Of a stretch of DNA of 23,632 bases, positions 14,242 through 22,213 are shown piece by piece (within the stretch, counting starts at the first letter, position 1; each line of letters opens with the position of its first letter). A program made the translations under genes and the position numbers. The notes beneath the pieces are model-generated. The model saw nothing but the letters and a program-made list of their open reading frames with translations, was not told the origin of the DNA and did no database searches. Source of the DNA: CAG-492 sp035388585 (lineage in GTDB: Bacteria > Bacillota > Clostridia > TANB77 > CAG-508); the NCBI GenBank assembly GCA_035388585.1, contig DAOOQE010000019.1, positions 1 to 23,632 on the forward strand, written 5' to 3'.

Positions 14242-14601
14242 TTAGAATTCTAGACCTGCAGCTCTTGCAGCTTCTGCTAATTCTTTAACAACTCCATGAT
14301 ATACATATCCACTTCTATCATATACTATTGTTTTAATATTTTTTTCTAACGCTCTTTGTGCTATTAAAGTTCCTACTTCTTTAGCTGCCTCTTTATTAGA
14401 GTGTTTTGTTTTTACTTCTTTATCAAGAGTAGAAGCACTAACTATAGTTTTTCCAACTGTATCATCAATTACTTGTACAAATAAGTTGTTATTACTTCTA
14501 TATACACATAATCTTGGACATTGAGCTGTTCCACTTACTTTTCTACGAACTCTTATATGTCTTCTTTTTGTTTCTAATTTTCTATTTGTTTTTGAAACCA
14601 T
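14242..14601 (-). CDS. rplR: 50S ribosomal protein L18
   Basis: L18 binds 5S rRNA and helps seat it in the central protuberance. The 119 residues include RHIRVRRKVSGTAQCPRLCVYRSNNNLFVQVIDD and the C-terminus DRSGYVYHGVVKELAEAARAAGLEF. The N-terminal basic arm is complete. It lies between rplF and rpsE as usual. Confidence 0.98.
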   Translation of the reverse strand: MVSKTNRKLETKRRHIRVRRKVSGTAQCPRLCVYRSNNNLFVQVIDDTVGKTIVSASTLDKEVKTKHSNKEAAKEVGTLIAQRALEKNIKTIVYDRSGYVYHGVVKELAEAARAAGLEF

Positions 14602-14656
14602 TGTTTTCTCCTTTCTAACTAATGTAACAGCATTAGTTTTTGATTGGTTTTATTAT

Positions 14657-15196
14657 TTATTTTTTACCTGATTTACCTTCTTTACGTCTAATACGTTCTT
14701 CAACATATTTAATACCTTTTCCTCTATATACTTCAGGTGGTCTTTTTGATCTTACAACAGCTGCTGTTTGACCAACTGCTTCTTTATCAATTCCTCTAAT
14801 TATTATTTGTGTTGGAGTTGGTACATCAAAAGTTATTCCTTCTGGAGCGTCCATTTCAACTGGATGTGAATATCCTAAGTTTAATGCTAATTTTGTTCCT
14901 TTTTTCTGTGCTCTATATCCTACACCATTAATTTCTAGTTCTCTTTTAAATTCATTTACAACACCTTCAACCATGTTACTGATTAATGTTCTTGTTAATC
15001 CATGTAAACTTCTATTATATGGTTCTTCATTTGGTCTTGCAACTGTTATTGTGTCACCATCTATAGAAACTTTCATGTTTTTATGAATTTCTCTTTCTAA
15101 AGTTCCTTTAGGTCCTTTTACAGTTAAGTGTAATCCGTCTAATTTTACTTCAACACCAGCTGGTACTGTAATAGGTTTATTTCCTATTCTTGACAT
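14657..15196 (-). CDS. rplF: 50S ribosomal protein L6
   Basis: L6 binds 23S rRNA near the sarcin-ricin loop. I chose ATG at 15196 (MSRIGNKPITVPAGV), 6 nt after GAGAGGTG. A GTG three codons upstream overlaps the RBS. This gives 179 residues, the family length, with two duplicated folds and the C-terminal KRPPEVYRGKGIKYVEERIRRKEGK-type motif. Confidence 0.97.
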   Translation of the reverse strand: MSRIGNKPITVPAGVEVKLDGLHLTVKGPKGTLEREIHKNMKVSIDGDTITVARPNEEPYNRSLHGLTRTLISNMVEGVVNEFKRELEINGVGYRAQKKGTKLALNLGYSHPVEMDAPEGITFDVPTPTQIIIRGIDKEAVGQTAAVVRSKRPPEVYRGKGIKYVEERIRRKEGKSGKK

Positions 15197-15229
15197 TTTT
15201 TTCACCTCTCTATTTTGATATTTTTTTTA

Positions 15230-15631
15230 TTACCATACGTAAGCTAACACTTCTCCTCCTAAACCTTCAGTTCTAGCTTGTTTGTCTGTTTTTATTCCTT
15301 TTGATGTTGATATTAAAGCTATTCCTAATCCGTTTAGTACTTTTGGTAATTGATCTTTAGATGCATAAACTCTTAGTCCTGGTTTACTAATTCTTTTTAG
15401 TCCTTCTATTACTCTTGCACCTGTTTCATCATATTTTATAGTTATTCTTATAACTCCTTGGTTGTTTTCACTTTTTATTTCTTCACAAGCTTTAATATAT
15501 CCTTCATCTAATAATATTTTAGCTATTGCTAATTTCATGTTTGATGATGGTACATCTACTACTTTATGTTTTGAACTATTTGCGTTTCTTATTCTTGTTA
15601 GCATATCTGCTATTGGATCAGTAGTAATCAA
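15230..15631 (-). CDS. rpsH: 30S ribosomal protein S8
   Basis: S8 is a primary central-domain 16S binder; in E. coli it represses the spc operon. The 133 residues start MITTDPIADMLTRIRNA and end STSKGIKTDKQA...GLGGEVLAYVW, both diagnostic. It is preceded by an unusual 257-nt repeat-filled gap after rpsN; these genes are normally close together. Confidence 0.98.
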   Translation of the reverse strand: MITTDPIADMLTRIRNANSSKHKVVDVPSSNMKLAIAKILLDEGYIKACEEIKSENNQGVIRITIKYDETGARVIEGLKRISKPGLRVYASKDQLPKVLNGLGIALISTSKGIKTDKQARTEGLGGEVLAYVW

Positions 15632-15659
15632 TTTTCTTACCTCCTTTTTCTACTTTTTA

Positions 15660-15890
15660 TTTGTATAATTAGTATTTATTACCAATTTTTTTTAATTAGT
15701 ATTTGTTACCAAATTTATTATTGGTATTTATTACCAAGTTTATTATTAGTATTTATTACCAATTTTTTTTAATTAGTATTTGTTACCAAATTTATTATTG
15801 GTATTTATTACCAAGTTTTTTATTAGTTTTTGTTACCAATTTTTTAAATTAGTATTTATTACTAATTTATTTTCTTAATTAGTATATTTT
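15660..15890. repeat. 77-bp tandem repeat of small dyads between rpsN and rpsH
   Basis: The 77-bp unit at 15668-15744 is repeated almost exactly at 15745-15821, with a degraded third copy to about 15890. Each unit is three sub-repeats of about 25 bp built on RGTATTTRTTACCAA. The sub-repeat in the TTGGTA-TTTAT-TACCAA form is a perfect 6-bp hairpin. It occupies the whole rpsN-rpsH gap and the transcript must run through it. Confidence 0.85.
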
Positions 15891-16074
15891 ACCAACTTGC
15901 TTTTTTAACTCCTGGAATCTCGCCTTTATGAGCTAATTCTCTGAAGCAAACACGGCAAATTCCAAATTTTCTAATATAAGCGTGTGGTCTTCCACAGATT
16001 TTACATCTGTTGTATTCTCTAGTCTTGAACTTTTGCTCTCTTTGTTGTTTAACTTTTAAAGATTTTTTAGCCAT
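15889..16074 (-). CDS. rpsN: 30S ribosomal protein S14, zinc (type Z) form
   Basis: S14 sits in the 30S head. The 61-residue length and four cysteines (C24, C27, C40, C43: CKICGRP and CRVCFREL) identify the short zinc-binding form. The C-terminus GEIPGVKKASW is invariant. The ATG at 16074 has an AAAGGAG site. The stop lies at the edge of the 77-bp repeat field. Confidence 0.98.
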   Translation of the reverse strand: MAKKSLKVKQQREQKFKTREYNRCKICGRPHAYIRKFGICRVCFRELAHKGEIPGVKKASW

Positions 16075-16135
16075 GACCTTCTCCTTTCATTCAACTTTAA
16101 ATTTTTTACATTTATATAAAAACTTTAAAATAATT

Positions 16136-16675
16136 TTAACTTTTAAAAGGCATTCCTAATAATGTTAATAATTCTCTAGCTTCTTCGTCTGATTTAGCTG
16201 TTGTAACAAAAATTATATCCATACCTCTGATTTTGTCGATTTTATCATATTCAATTTCTGGGAATATTAATTGTTCTCTAATACCCATTGAATAATTTCC
16301 TCTACCATCAAAAGAATTTGCTGATACTCCTCTAAAATCTCTCACTCTAGGAAGTGCTACATTGAATAATTTATATGCAAAATCATACATTTTTGCTTTT
16401 CTTAATGTTACTTTGCATCCAATTTCAACTCCTTCTCTTAATTTGAAGGCTGCTATAGCTTTTTTAGATTTTGTTATAATTGGTTTTTGTCCTGTAATTA
16501 TTGTTAAATCATTAACTGCGTTTTCTAGTGATTTAGGATTTTCTTTTGTATCTCCTAAACCTATATTAATAACTATTTTATCTAGTTTTGGTACTTGCAT
16601 AACTGATGTATAGTTAAATTTTTTCATCATTGCTGGTATAACTTCTTTGTTATATTGTTCTCTTAAAATTTCCAT
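16136..16675 (-). CDS. rplE: 50S ribosomal protein L5
   Basis: L5 binds 5S rRNA and contacts the P-site tRNA in the central protuberance. The 179 residues include KIVINIGLGDTKENP, TGQKPIITKSKKAIAAFKLREG, VALPRVRDFRGVS and the C-terminus TAKSDEEARELLTLLGMPF. An AGGAGG-type site precedes the ATG. It follows rplX by 23 nt. Confidence 0.98.
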   Translation of the reverse strand: MEILREQYNKEVIPAMMKKFNYTSVMQVPKLDKIVINIGLGDTKENPKSLENAVNDLTIITGQKPIITKSKKAIAAFKLREGVEIGCKVTLRKAKMYDFAYKLFNVALPRVRDFRGVSANSFDGRGNYSMGIREQLIFPEIEYDKIDKIRGMDIIFVTTAKSDEEARELLTLLGMPFKS

Positions 16676-16698
16676 AAGTCTTCAATAGACCTCCTTTC

Positions 16699-17013
16699 TT
16701 ATTTGATTTTTGTACTGCATTTTTTACAAATACGTACTTTATTTCCTTCTTTATCAATTTCGAATCCTATTCTTGTAGCTTTACCACATTTTGGACATAC
16801 AACACTTACTTTGCTCATGTGTATTGCACATTCCATAGAAATAATTCCACCTTCTTCTCCTTGTTTTTTAGGTTTTGTGTGTTTTTTTCTGATGTTTATT
16901 CCTTTTACTAATATTTTTTCAGCTTTTGGTAAAACTTCGATTACTTCACCTTTTTTTCCTTTATCATTTCCAGATAAAACTTGGATTGTATCACCTTTTT
17001 TTATTTTTAACAT
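16699..17013 (-). CDS. rplX: 50S ribosomal protein L24 with C-terminal zinc ribbon
   Basis: L24 is an assembly initiator that binds 23S domain I. The 104 residues hold the KOW motif (KGDTIQVLSGNDKGKKGEV) and a C-terminal zinc ribbon with CPKCG (C73, C76) and CKKC (C96, C99), the form common in Firmicutes. The RBS AAAGGAGG lies about 12 nt before ATG. It is separated from rplN by 218 nt of AT-rich DNA. Confidence 0.97.
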   Translation of the reverse strand: MLKIKKGDTIQVLSGNDKGKKGEVIEVLPKAEKILVKGINIRKKHTKPKKQGEEGGIISMECAIHMSKVSVVCPKCGKATRIGFEIDKEGNKVRICKKCSTKIK

Positions 17014-17231
17014 TTAGGATTTCGCCTCCTTTTCTTTTTTTATTAATCCTTCTGTGCTAATTTATATTTAAATTAACTTTTAATTGATATTTAATATTTA
17101 TATTTTTCATTCAATTACAGATTTTGCATTATTTATTAATATTCTTACATTTTTTAACATTAAAATTATTTTGATATTATACTATAGTACTTATTTAAAT
17201 AATTTCTATATTATTGTGTTTTAGAAATTTA
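17014..17231. other. AT-rich rplN-rplX gap
   Basis: These 218 nt hold no gene. A minus-strand TATAAT occurs near 17175-17182 but without a credible -35. No terminator hairpin is visible, so read-through from rplN is likely. Confidence 0.45.
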
Positions 17232-17600
17232 TTATAATACTTCTGGAGCTAATGAAAGAATTTTCATATAGTTTTTATCTCTTAATTCTCTTGCTATAGG
17301 CCCGAATATACGTGTTCCTTTTGGGTTTCCGTCATCTTTTAATATTACTGCTGCATTTTCGTCAAATCTTATGTATGATCCATCTGCTCTTCTTGTATTT
17401 CTTTTAGTTCTAACTATAACAGCTTTTATAACTTCTCCTTTTTTAACAACGCCTCCTGGTGTTGCTGTTTTAACTGAAGCAACTATTACATCACCTATTC
17501 TTGCATATTTTCTGTATGAACCACCTAAACATCTGATGCACATAATTTCTTTTGCGCCTGTGTTGTCAGCTACTTTTAAGATAGATTGTTGTTGTACCAT
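17232..17600 (-). CDS. rplN: 50S ribosomal protein L14
   Basis: L14 lies at the subunit interface and forms bridge B8. I chose ATG at 17600 (MVQQQSILKVADNTGAKEIM), 9 nt after GGAGGG. This gives exactly 122 residues; the frame extends eight codons further up but across the RBS. Motifs include MCIRCLGGSYRKYARIGD, KGEVIKAVIVRTK and the C-terminus FGPIARELRDKNYMKILSLAPEVL. Confidence 0.98.
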   Translation of the reverse strand: MVQQQSILKVADNTGAKEIMCIRCLGGSYRKYARIGDVIVASVKTATPGGVVKKGEVIKAVIVRTKRNTRRADGSYIRFDENAAVILKDDGNPKGTRIFGPIARELRDKNYMKILSLAPEVL

Positions 17601-17643
17601 TTTGGTTTTCCCTCCTTTTTTCAAATGTTTTGAAAAATTATTT

Positions 17644-17907
17644 TTATTTTATAATTGCCTTTTCAACAATTTCTACTAATCTCCATCTTTTGTCTTTTGA
17701 TAGAGGTTTTGTTTCCATAACTTTTACTTTGTCACCGATTTGGCACTCATTATTTTCATCATGAGCTTTTAGTTTATATGTTCTTTTTAATATTTTTCCA
17801 TATGTTTTATGTTTCTCACTTGTTTGTACTGCAACAACTATTGTTTTTTCCATTTTGTTTGAAACAACTGTACCAATCAATGTTTTACGAAGATTTCTTT
17901 CTTCCAT
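17644..17907 (-). CDS. rpsQ: 30S ribosomal protein S17
   Basis: S17 is a primary 16S rRNA binder of the 5' domain. The 87 residues include RKTLIGTVVSNKMEKTIVVAV, RTYKLKAHDENNECQIGDKV and the C-terminus ETKPLSKDKRWRLVEIVEKA. It follows rpmC with a 47-nt gap and an AAGGAG site. Confidence 0.98.
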   Translation of the reverse strand: MEERNLRKTLIGTVVSNKMEKTIVVAVQTSEKHKTYGKILKRTYKLKAHDENNECQIGDKVKVMETKPLSKDKRWRLVEIVEKAIIK

Positions 17908-17954
17908 TTTATAATCTCCTTCCTTTAAATTTCAGAGCTAATTGCTTTGATAAT

Positions 17955-18158
17955 TTATTTTGATTCTTTTATTTCTCTTTCTTTTATTTCTGTTTTAATT
18001 CTAGCAATGTCTTTTCTTACTTCTTTAACTTTCATAGGATTTTCTAAACCATTAGTTTTTAAGCTAAATCTTAATTTAAACAATTCAGTTTTTAATTCTC
18101 CTAATTCTTTTAATAGTTCTGGTGAAGACATTTCTTTGATTTTATTATTCTTCATCAT
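17955..18158 (-). CDS. rpmC: 50S ribosomal protein L29
   Basis: L29 sits near the peptide exit tunnel and contributes to the docking site for trigger factor and SRP. The frame is open further upstream, but the family starts near MMKNNKIKEMSSPELLKEL. ATG at 18158 (or the next one at 18155) lies just after GGTGGTGAT inside the end of rplP. The two genes thus overlap by 14 nt, typical of translational coupling. The 67 residues carry the conserved ELKTELFKLRFSL and RKDIARIKTEI helices. Confidence 0.94.
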   Translation of the reverse strand: MMKNNKIKEMSSPELLKELGELKTELFKLRFSLKTNGLENPMKVKEVRKDIARIKTEIKEREIKESK

Positions 18159-18585
18159 TATCACCACCCATTTCATTTTCCTTTTTAACAAATTTACATT
18201 TAACAGATAGTTTGTTTGCTGCTAATCTTAAAGCTTCTCTTGCTGTTTCTTCAGGTACTCCTGCTATTTCAAACATTACTCTACCTGGTTTAACAACTGA
18301 AACCCAATATTCTACAGCTCCTTTACCTTTACCCATACGAGTTTCTGCTGGTTTTTTTGTTATTGGTTTATCTGGAAAAATTTTAATCCAAACTTTTCCA
18401 CCTCTTTTTATATAACGAGTCATAGCAACACGTGCCGCCTCGATTTGGTTAGATGTTATGAAAGCGCCTTCTACTGCTTGGATACCAAATTCACCATTTG
18501 ATACTTTATTTCCTCTTGTTGCTTTTCCTCTCATTCTACCTTTTTGTAATTTTCTATATTTTGTTCTTTTTGGCATTAATGGCAT
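18145..18585 (-). CDS. rplP: 50S ribosomal protein L16
   Basis: L16 organises the A site of the 50S subunit. The 146 residues start MPLMPKRTKYRKLQKGRMRGKA and contain ITSNQIEAARVAMTRYIKRGGKVWI, MGKGKGAVEYWVSVVKPGRVMFE and ETAREALRLAANKLS. A short acidic tail (GGDNDEE) overlaps the rpmC start. ATG at 18585 shares a base with the rpsC stop (TAATG) and has AAGGAGG 9 nt upstream. Confidence 0.98.
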   Translation of the reverse strand: MPLMPKRTKYRKLQKGRMRGKATRGNKVSNGEFGIQAVEGAFITSNQIEAARVAMTRYIKRGGKVWIKIFPDKPITKKPAETRMGKGKGAVEYWVSVVKPGRVMFEIAGVPEETAREALRLAANKLSVKCKFVKKENEMGGDNDEE

Positions 18586-19247
18586 TATTGAACGCCTCCT
18601 TCCATTTTAGCTTTCTTAACTGGAAGAATTTCTCCTTTATAGATCCAAACTTTAACTCCTGTTTTTCCATATGTTGTATTTGCTTCTGCAAATCCATAAT
18701 CTATATCTGCTCTTATTGTTTGAAGTGGAATTGTTCCTTCTTTATAAAACTCTGTTCTTGCCATGTCTGCTCCACCTAATCTTCCAGATACTGCTGTTTT
18801 GATTCCTAAAGCACCTGATTTCATAGTTTTTTGCATACATTGTTTCATAGCTCTTCTAAATGAAATTCTTCTTTCTAATTGTGCTGCAATATTTTCTGCA
18901 ACTAATTGTGCATCCATATCTACATTTTTAACTTCTACGATGTTTAAATTAACATCTTTGTTTATCATTTTTTGTAATTCTATTTTTAGTTTTTCAGCTA
19001 AGTCTCCACCTTTTCCTATTACTAGTCCTGGTTTTGCTGTAAATACATTTACTTTTACAAATCTAGCTGTTCTTTCAATTTCGATTTTTGAAATTCCGCT
19101 AATATATAATTTTTTCTTAACATATTCACGGATTTTGTTGTCTTCTACAAGATAGTTTCCAAAATCTTTTGCATCTGCATACCATTTTGAACTCCAATCT
19201 TTAATAACTCCAACTCTTAATCCATGTGGATTCATTTTTTGTCCCAT
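18585..19247 (-). CDS. rpsC: 30S ribosomal protein S3
   Basis: S3 lines the mRNA entry tunnel. The 220 residues show the N-terminal MGQKMNPHGLRVGVIKDWSS, a KH domain with its GKGG loop (about 78-81), and the C-terminal RRISFRRAMKQCMQKTM and GRLGGADMARTEF segments. The end (KVWIYKGEILPVKKAKMEGG) is complete. It overlaps rplP by one base. Confidence 0.98.
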   Translation of the reverse strand: MGQKMNPHGLRVGVIKDWSSKWYADAKDFGNYLVEDNKIREYVKKKLYISGISKIEIERTARFVKVNVFTAKPGLVIGKGGDLAEKLKIELQKMINKDVNLNIVEVKNVDMDAQLVAENIAAQLERRISFRRAMKQCMQKTMKSGALGIKTAVSGRLGGADMARTEFYKEGTIPLQTIRADIDYGFAEANTTYGKTGVKVWIYKGEILPVKKAKMEGGVQ

Positions 19248-19267
19248 AACTTTTAATTCCTCCTTTC

Positions 19268-19639
19268 TTATTCTCTCTCTCTTAATTTAATTGTTATATG
19301 ACTTGTTCTTTTTCTAACTCTTACAGCTGAACCTTTTGCTGCTGGTCTAATTCTTTTCATTGTTGGACCTTGATTTGCAAATATTTCAGATACATATAAT
19401 TTGTCAGATGTCATATTATGATTGTTTTCAGCATTTGCTATAGCTGATTTTAATAATTTTTCTAATATTTCAGATGCAGCTTTAGGTGTGAATTTTACTA
19501 TTGCTAAAGCTTCTTTGGCGTTTTTTCCTCTTAATAAATCTGCTACGATTTTTACTTTTCTAGATGATATTCTAGCATTGCTAAGAGTTGCTATTGCTTC
19601 TGGAATTATTTCTTGCATAACTTCTTGCTTTTTTTCCAC
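19268..19639 (-). CDS. rplV: 50S ribosomal protein L22
   Basis: L22 lines the peptide exit tunnel with a long beta hairpin. The 123 residues include SNARISSRKVKIVADLLRGKNAKEAL, and the hairpin region ends KRIRPAAKGSAVRVRKRTSHITI. I chose GTG at 19639 because AGGAGGT lies 7 nt upstream. ATG at residue 8 is an alternative. The start adds about 10 residues to the usual N-terminus. Confidence 0.96.
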   Translation of the reverse strand: MEKKQEVMQEIIPEAIATLSNARISSRKVKIVADLLRGKNAKEALAIVKFTPKAASEILEKLLKSAIANAENNHNMTSDKLYVSEIFANQGPTMKRIRPAAKGSAVRVRKRTSHITIKLRERE

Positions 19640-19703
19640 TTTTCTTACCTCCTAATTAGTTTGGATGTAGAAGTTTTAAACTTCTATTTATTTTACAACC
19701 TTT

Positions 19704-19979
19704 TTATTTTTTTGTAGTTTTTTCTCCTGCATGACCTTTAAAAGTTCTTGTTGGAGCGAATTCTCCTAATTTATGTCCTATCATTTCTTCTGATACATAA
19801 ACTGGTACGTGTTTTCTACCATCATGAACAGCTATTGTGTGTCCAACCATTTGTGGATAAATAGTAGAAGCTCTTGACCATGTTTTTAATACTGTTTTTT
19901 CATTTGCTTCATTCATTGCGTCTATTCTTTTTAAAAGTTTTTCTGCAACAAAAGGCATTTTTTTACTTGATCTTGACAT
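19704..19979 (-). CDS. rpsS: 30S ribosomal protein S19
   Basis: S19 is in the 30S head and contacts S13. The 91 residues begin MSRSSKKMPFVAEKLLKRI and contain TWSRASTIYPQMVGHTIAVHDGRKHVPVYVSEEM and the end GEFAPTRTFKGHAG. The ATG has an AGGAGG-type site. The 123-nt gap to rplB contains the 41-bp duplication. Confidence 0.98.
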   Translation of the reverse strand: MSRSSKKMPFVAEKLLKRIDAMNEANEKTVLKTWSRASTIYPQMVGHTIAVHDGRKHVPVYVSEEMIGHKLGEFAPTRTFKGHAGEKTTKK

Positions 19980-20048
19980 TTATTTTTACCTCCTTACACT
20001 ATCATTTACAACTTATTTTTAGTTGTTTGAATTTTTTGGTATATTATT

Positions 20049-20130
20049 GAATATTTATAGTTTATCTTCTCTTAACTATAAATTTAGTTGAATATCTATA
20101 GTTTATCTTCTCTTAACTATAAATTTATCT
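20049..20130. repeat. rplB: 41-bp tandem duplication of the rplB 3' end
   Basis: Copies 20049-20089 and 20090-20130 differ at only a few bases. The right copy includes the last rplB codons and its stop (20103-20105). The left copy is the same sequence downstream, out of the gene. Each copy contains a perfect 7-bp hairpin (TATAGTT...AACTATA), so the rplB stop is followed by two identical hairpins. Confidence 0.9.
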
Positions 20131-20927
20131 GATTTTTTATTTTTCTTTCTAGTTTTATATCCTAGAGCTGGTTTACCCCAAGGTGTCATTGGTCCTGCGT
20201 GTCCGATTGGTGCTTTACCTTCACCACCACCATGAGGGTGATCGCAAGGGTTCATTACAGATCCTCTAACTGATGGTCTGATACCCATATGTCTTACTCT
20301 TCCAGCTTTTCCTAATTTAACATTTTCGTGATCTGTATTTCCTACTGTTCCTATTGTTGCTCTACATACAGTCATTATTAGTCTCATTTCGCCTGATGGT
20401 AATCTTACATGAGAGTATTTTCCTTCTTTTGCCATTAATTGAGCTTGTTGTCCTGCTGCTCTAACTAATTTTCCACCTTGACCTGGATTTAATTCTATAT
20501 TGTGAATCATTGTACCTACTGGTATACTTTCGATTTTCATACAGTTTCCTGGTTTGATATCTGCTTTTTGTCCTGATACAACTTTATCTCCATCTTTTAG
20601 CCCTACTGGTGCTAGTATGTATGATTTTGTTCCATCTTCATATTCTATTAATGCTATATTTGCACTTCTGTTTGGATCATATTCGATACCTATAACTGTT
20701 GCAAACATGTCATCTTTTTTTCTTTTAAAATCTACTAATCTGTATTTTTGTCTATTTCCTCCACCTTGATGTCTAACAGTAATTCTTCCATATGAATTTC
20801 TTCCTGAATTTTTCTTTTTTACTGTTAATAAAGATTTTTCTGGAGTATCTTTTGTTATTTCATCAAATGTTGAAACTGTCATGTTTCTTAATGATGGTGT
20901 GATTGGTCTAAAACTTTTCATACCCAT
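20103..20927 (-). CDS. rplB: 50S ribosomal protein L2
   Basis: L2 is needed for subunit joining and peptidyl transfer. I chose ATG at 20927 (MGMKSFRPITPSLRNMT), 9 nt after AAAGGAG, giving 274 residues. The frame continues 17 codons upstream through the RBS. The conserved RNA-binding and peptidyl-transferase segments are present: RHQGGGNRQKYR, RAAGQQAQLMAKEGKY, NPCDHPHGGGEGKAP and WGKPALGYKTRKK. Its last codons and stop lie within the 41-bp tandem duplication. Confidence 0.98.
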   Translation of the reverse strand: MGMKSFRPITPSLRNMTVSTFDEITKDTPEKSLLTVKKKNSGRNSYGRITVRHQGGGNRQKYRLVDFKRKKDDMFATVIGIEYDPNRSANIALIEYEDGTKSYILAPVGLKDGDKVVSGQKADIKPGNCMKIESIPVGTMIHNIELNPGQGGKLVRAAGQQAQLMAKEGKYSHVRLPSGEMRLIMTVCRATIGTVGNTDHENVKLGKAGRVRHMGIRPSVRGSVMNPCDHPHGGGEGKAPIGHAGPMTPWGKPALGYKTRKKNKKSDKFIVKRR

Positions 20928-20944
20928 TTTGTTTTTCTCTCCTT

Positions 20945-21232
20945 TTAACATTTTATAATGGATTTTTTCCTGCTCCATTTGCAGATATTATTTGTTTTCC
21001 GAGTTTTTTCTCGATACTATATTATATGTTTACTCAACAATATATTTTTTATATACCATTTTTTATATAATATTTTTTTATACTAATTTTTATATGATAT
21101 TTTCATATGATTTTTTTATGTAATAGTTTTATATGATTTTTTATATAATAGTTTTATATAATAGTTTTTATATGATTTTTTTTAATATATTACTTTTACA
21201 TATTAGTTTTATATATCATTTATTACATATTA
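20945..21232. repeat. AT-rich degenerate repeats in the rplW-rplB gap
   Basis: Degenerate TTTTTATATGAT-like units of about 12-22 bp fill 21045-21225. To the left, a small CGAG-TTTTTT-CTCG dyad lies near 21000-21013. No gene is seen on either strand in about 290 nt, which is long for this normally tight junction. Confidence 0.6.
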
Positions 21233-21574
21233 TTAGTTAAAAGCTTCTATTGAATCATTGTATTTTTTAGAAACTTTCTTTGTTTTTCCACCTTTTGCTA
21301 TATAGTTTTTATCTGTTGGGTTTGTATCTATAGTAACTATAGCTTTTTTCCAGCTAGATGTTCTTCCTATACTTTTTCCAACTCTTTTTTCTTTTCCTTT
21401 TACTGTTAGTGTATTAACTCTTAATACTTTTACTTCAAATAATTTTTCTACAGCTTTTGCTATATCAACTTTTGTAGCTTTTTTGTTTACTTTAAAGGTA
21501 TACTTTCCTTCACTTAACCCATCATTACTTTTTTCAGTAACTACTGGAGCAATTATAATGTTTTCTGCTATCAT
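21233..21574 (-). CDS. rplW: 50S ribosomal protein L23
   Basis: L23 lies at the tunnel exit and is the main docking point for trigger factor and SRP. The 113 residues show IIIAPVVTEKSNDGLSEGKYTF, VDIAKAVEKLFEVKVLRVNTL and GRTSSWKKAIVTI. A lysine-rich C-terminal tail adds about 15 residues to the usual length. The ATG overlaps the rplD stop by one base (TAATG). Confidence 0.97.
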   Translation of the reverse strand: MIAENIIIAPVVTEKSNDGLSEGKYTFKVNKKATKVDIAKAVEKLFEVKVLRVNTLTVKGKEKRVGKSIGRTSSWKKAIVTIDTNPTDKNYIAKGGKTKKVSKKYNDSIEAFN

Positions 21575-22197
21575 TACGCGTACACCTCCTCTAATTTTTT
21601 AACAGCGTCTAATGTTATAACTAATTTTCCATATTTTAATAAGTCATATACATTAATTGTGTTTACTAAAGTAGTTTTAACTCCTTTAATATTTCTTGCT
21701 GATTTTTGAATATTTTCATTTCTTTCTGGTAACATTATTAATATTTTTCCTTCAACTTTTAAATTGTTTAATGTTTTAACCATTTCTTTTGTTTTTATTG
21801 CATTTAAGTCTAATGTATCTACTACAACTAAGTTGTTTTCTAATACTTTTGAACTTAATACTGATTTTATTGCTAATTTCTTTTCTTTTTTGTTTACTGT
21901 GTATTTATATGAACGTGGTTTTGGTCCTAATGCTATACCACCTTTTATCCATTGTGGTGCTCTTATACTACCTTGTCTTGCTCTACCAGTTCCTTTTTGT
22001 TTCCATGGTTTTCTTCCTCCACCACGAACTTCGGCTCTTGTTTTAGTACTTTGTGTTCCTTGTCTTTGATTAGCTAAGAAGTTAACCAATACACTATGTA
22101 CAATTGATTCATTTGGTTCGATACCAAAGATTTCTTCTTTTAAGTCTACACTTTTTACTTTTTTTCCTTCTATATTGTATACATCTATACTAGGCAT
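21574..22197 (-). CDS. rplD: 50S ribosomal protein L4
   Basis: L4 lines the exit tunnel. In E. coli it represses the S10 operon, and in Bacillus it is reported to act on the leader. The 207 residues include the extended loop (TRAEVRGGGRKPWKQKGTGRARQGSIRAPQW, split over about 58-90), GPKPRSYKYTVNKKEKKLA and a complete C-terminus. It is the most likely protein to act on the structured leader ahead of rpsJ, which is inference. Confidence 0.97.
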   Translation of the reverse strand: MPSIDVYNIEGKKVKSVDLKEEIFGIEPNESIVHSVLVNFLANQRQGTQSTKTRAEVRGGGRKPWKQKGTGRARQGSIRAPQWIKGGIALGPKPRSYKYTVNKKEKKLAIKSVLSSKVLENNLVVVDTLDLNAIKTKEMVKTLNNLKVEGKILIMLPERNENIQKSARNIKGVKTTLVNTINVYDLLKYGKLVITLDAVKKLEEVYA

Positions 22198-22213
22198 CTC
22201 GTTTCCTCCTTCC

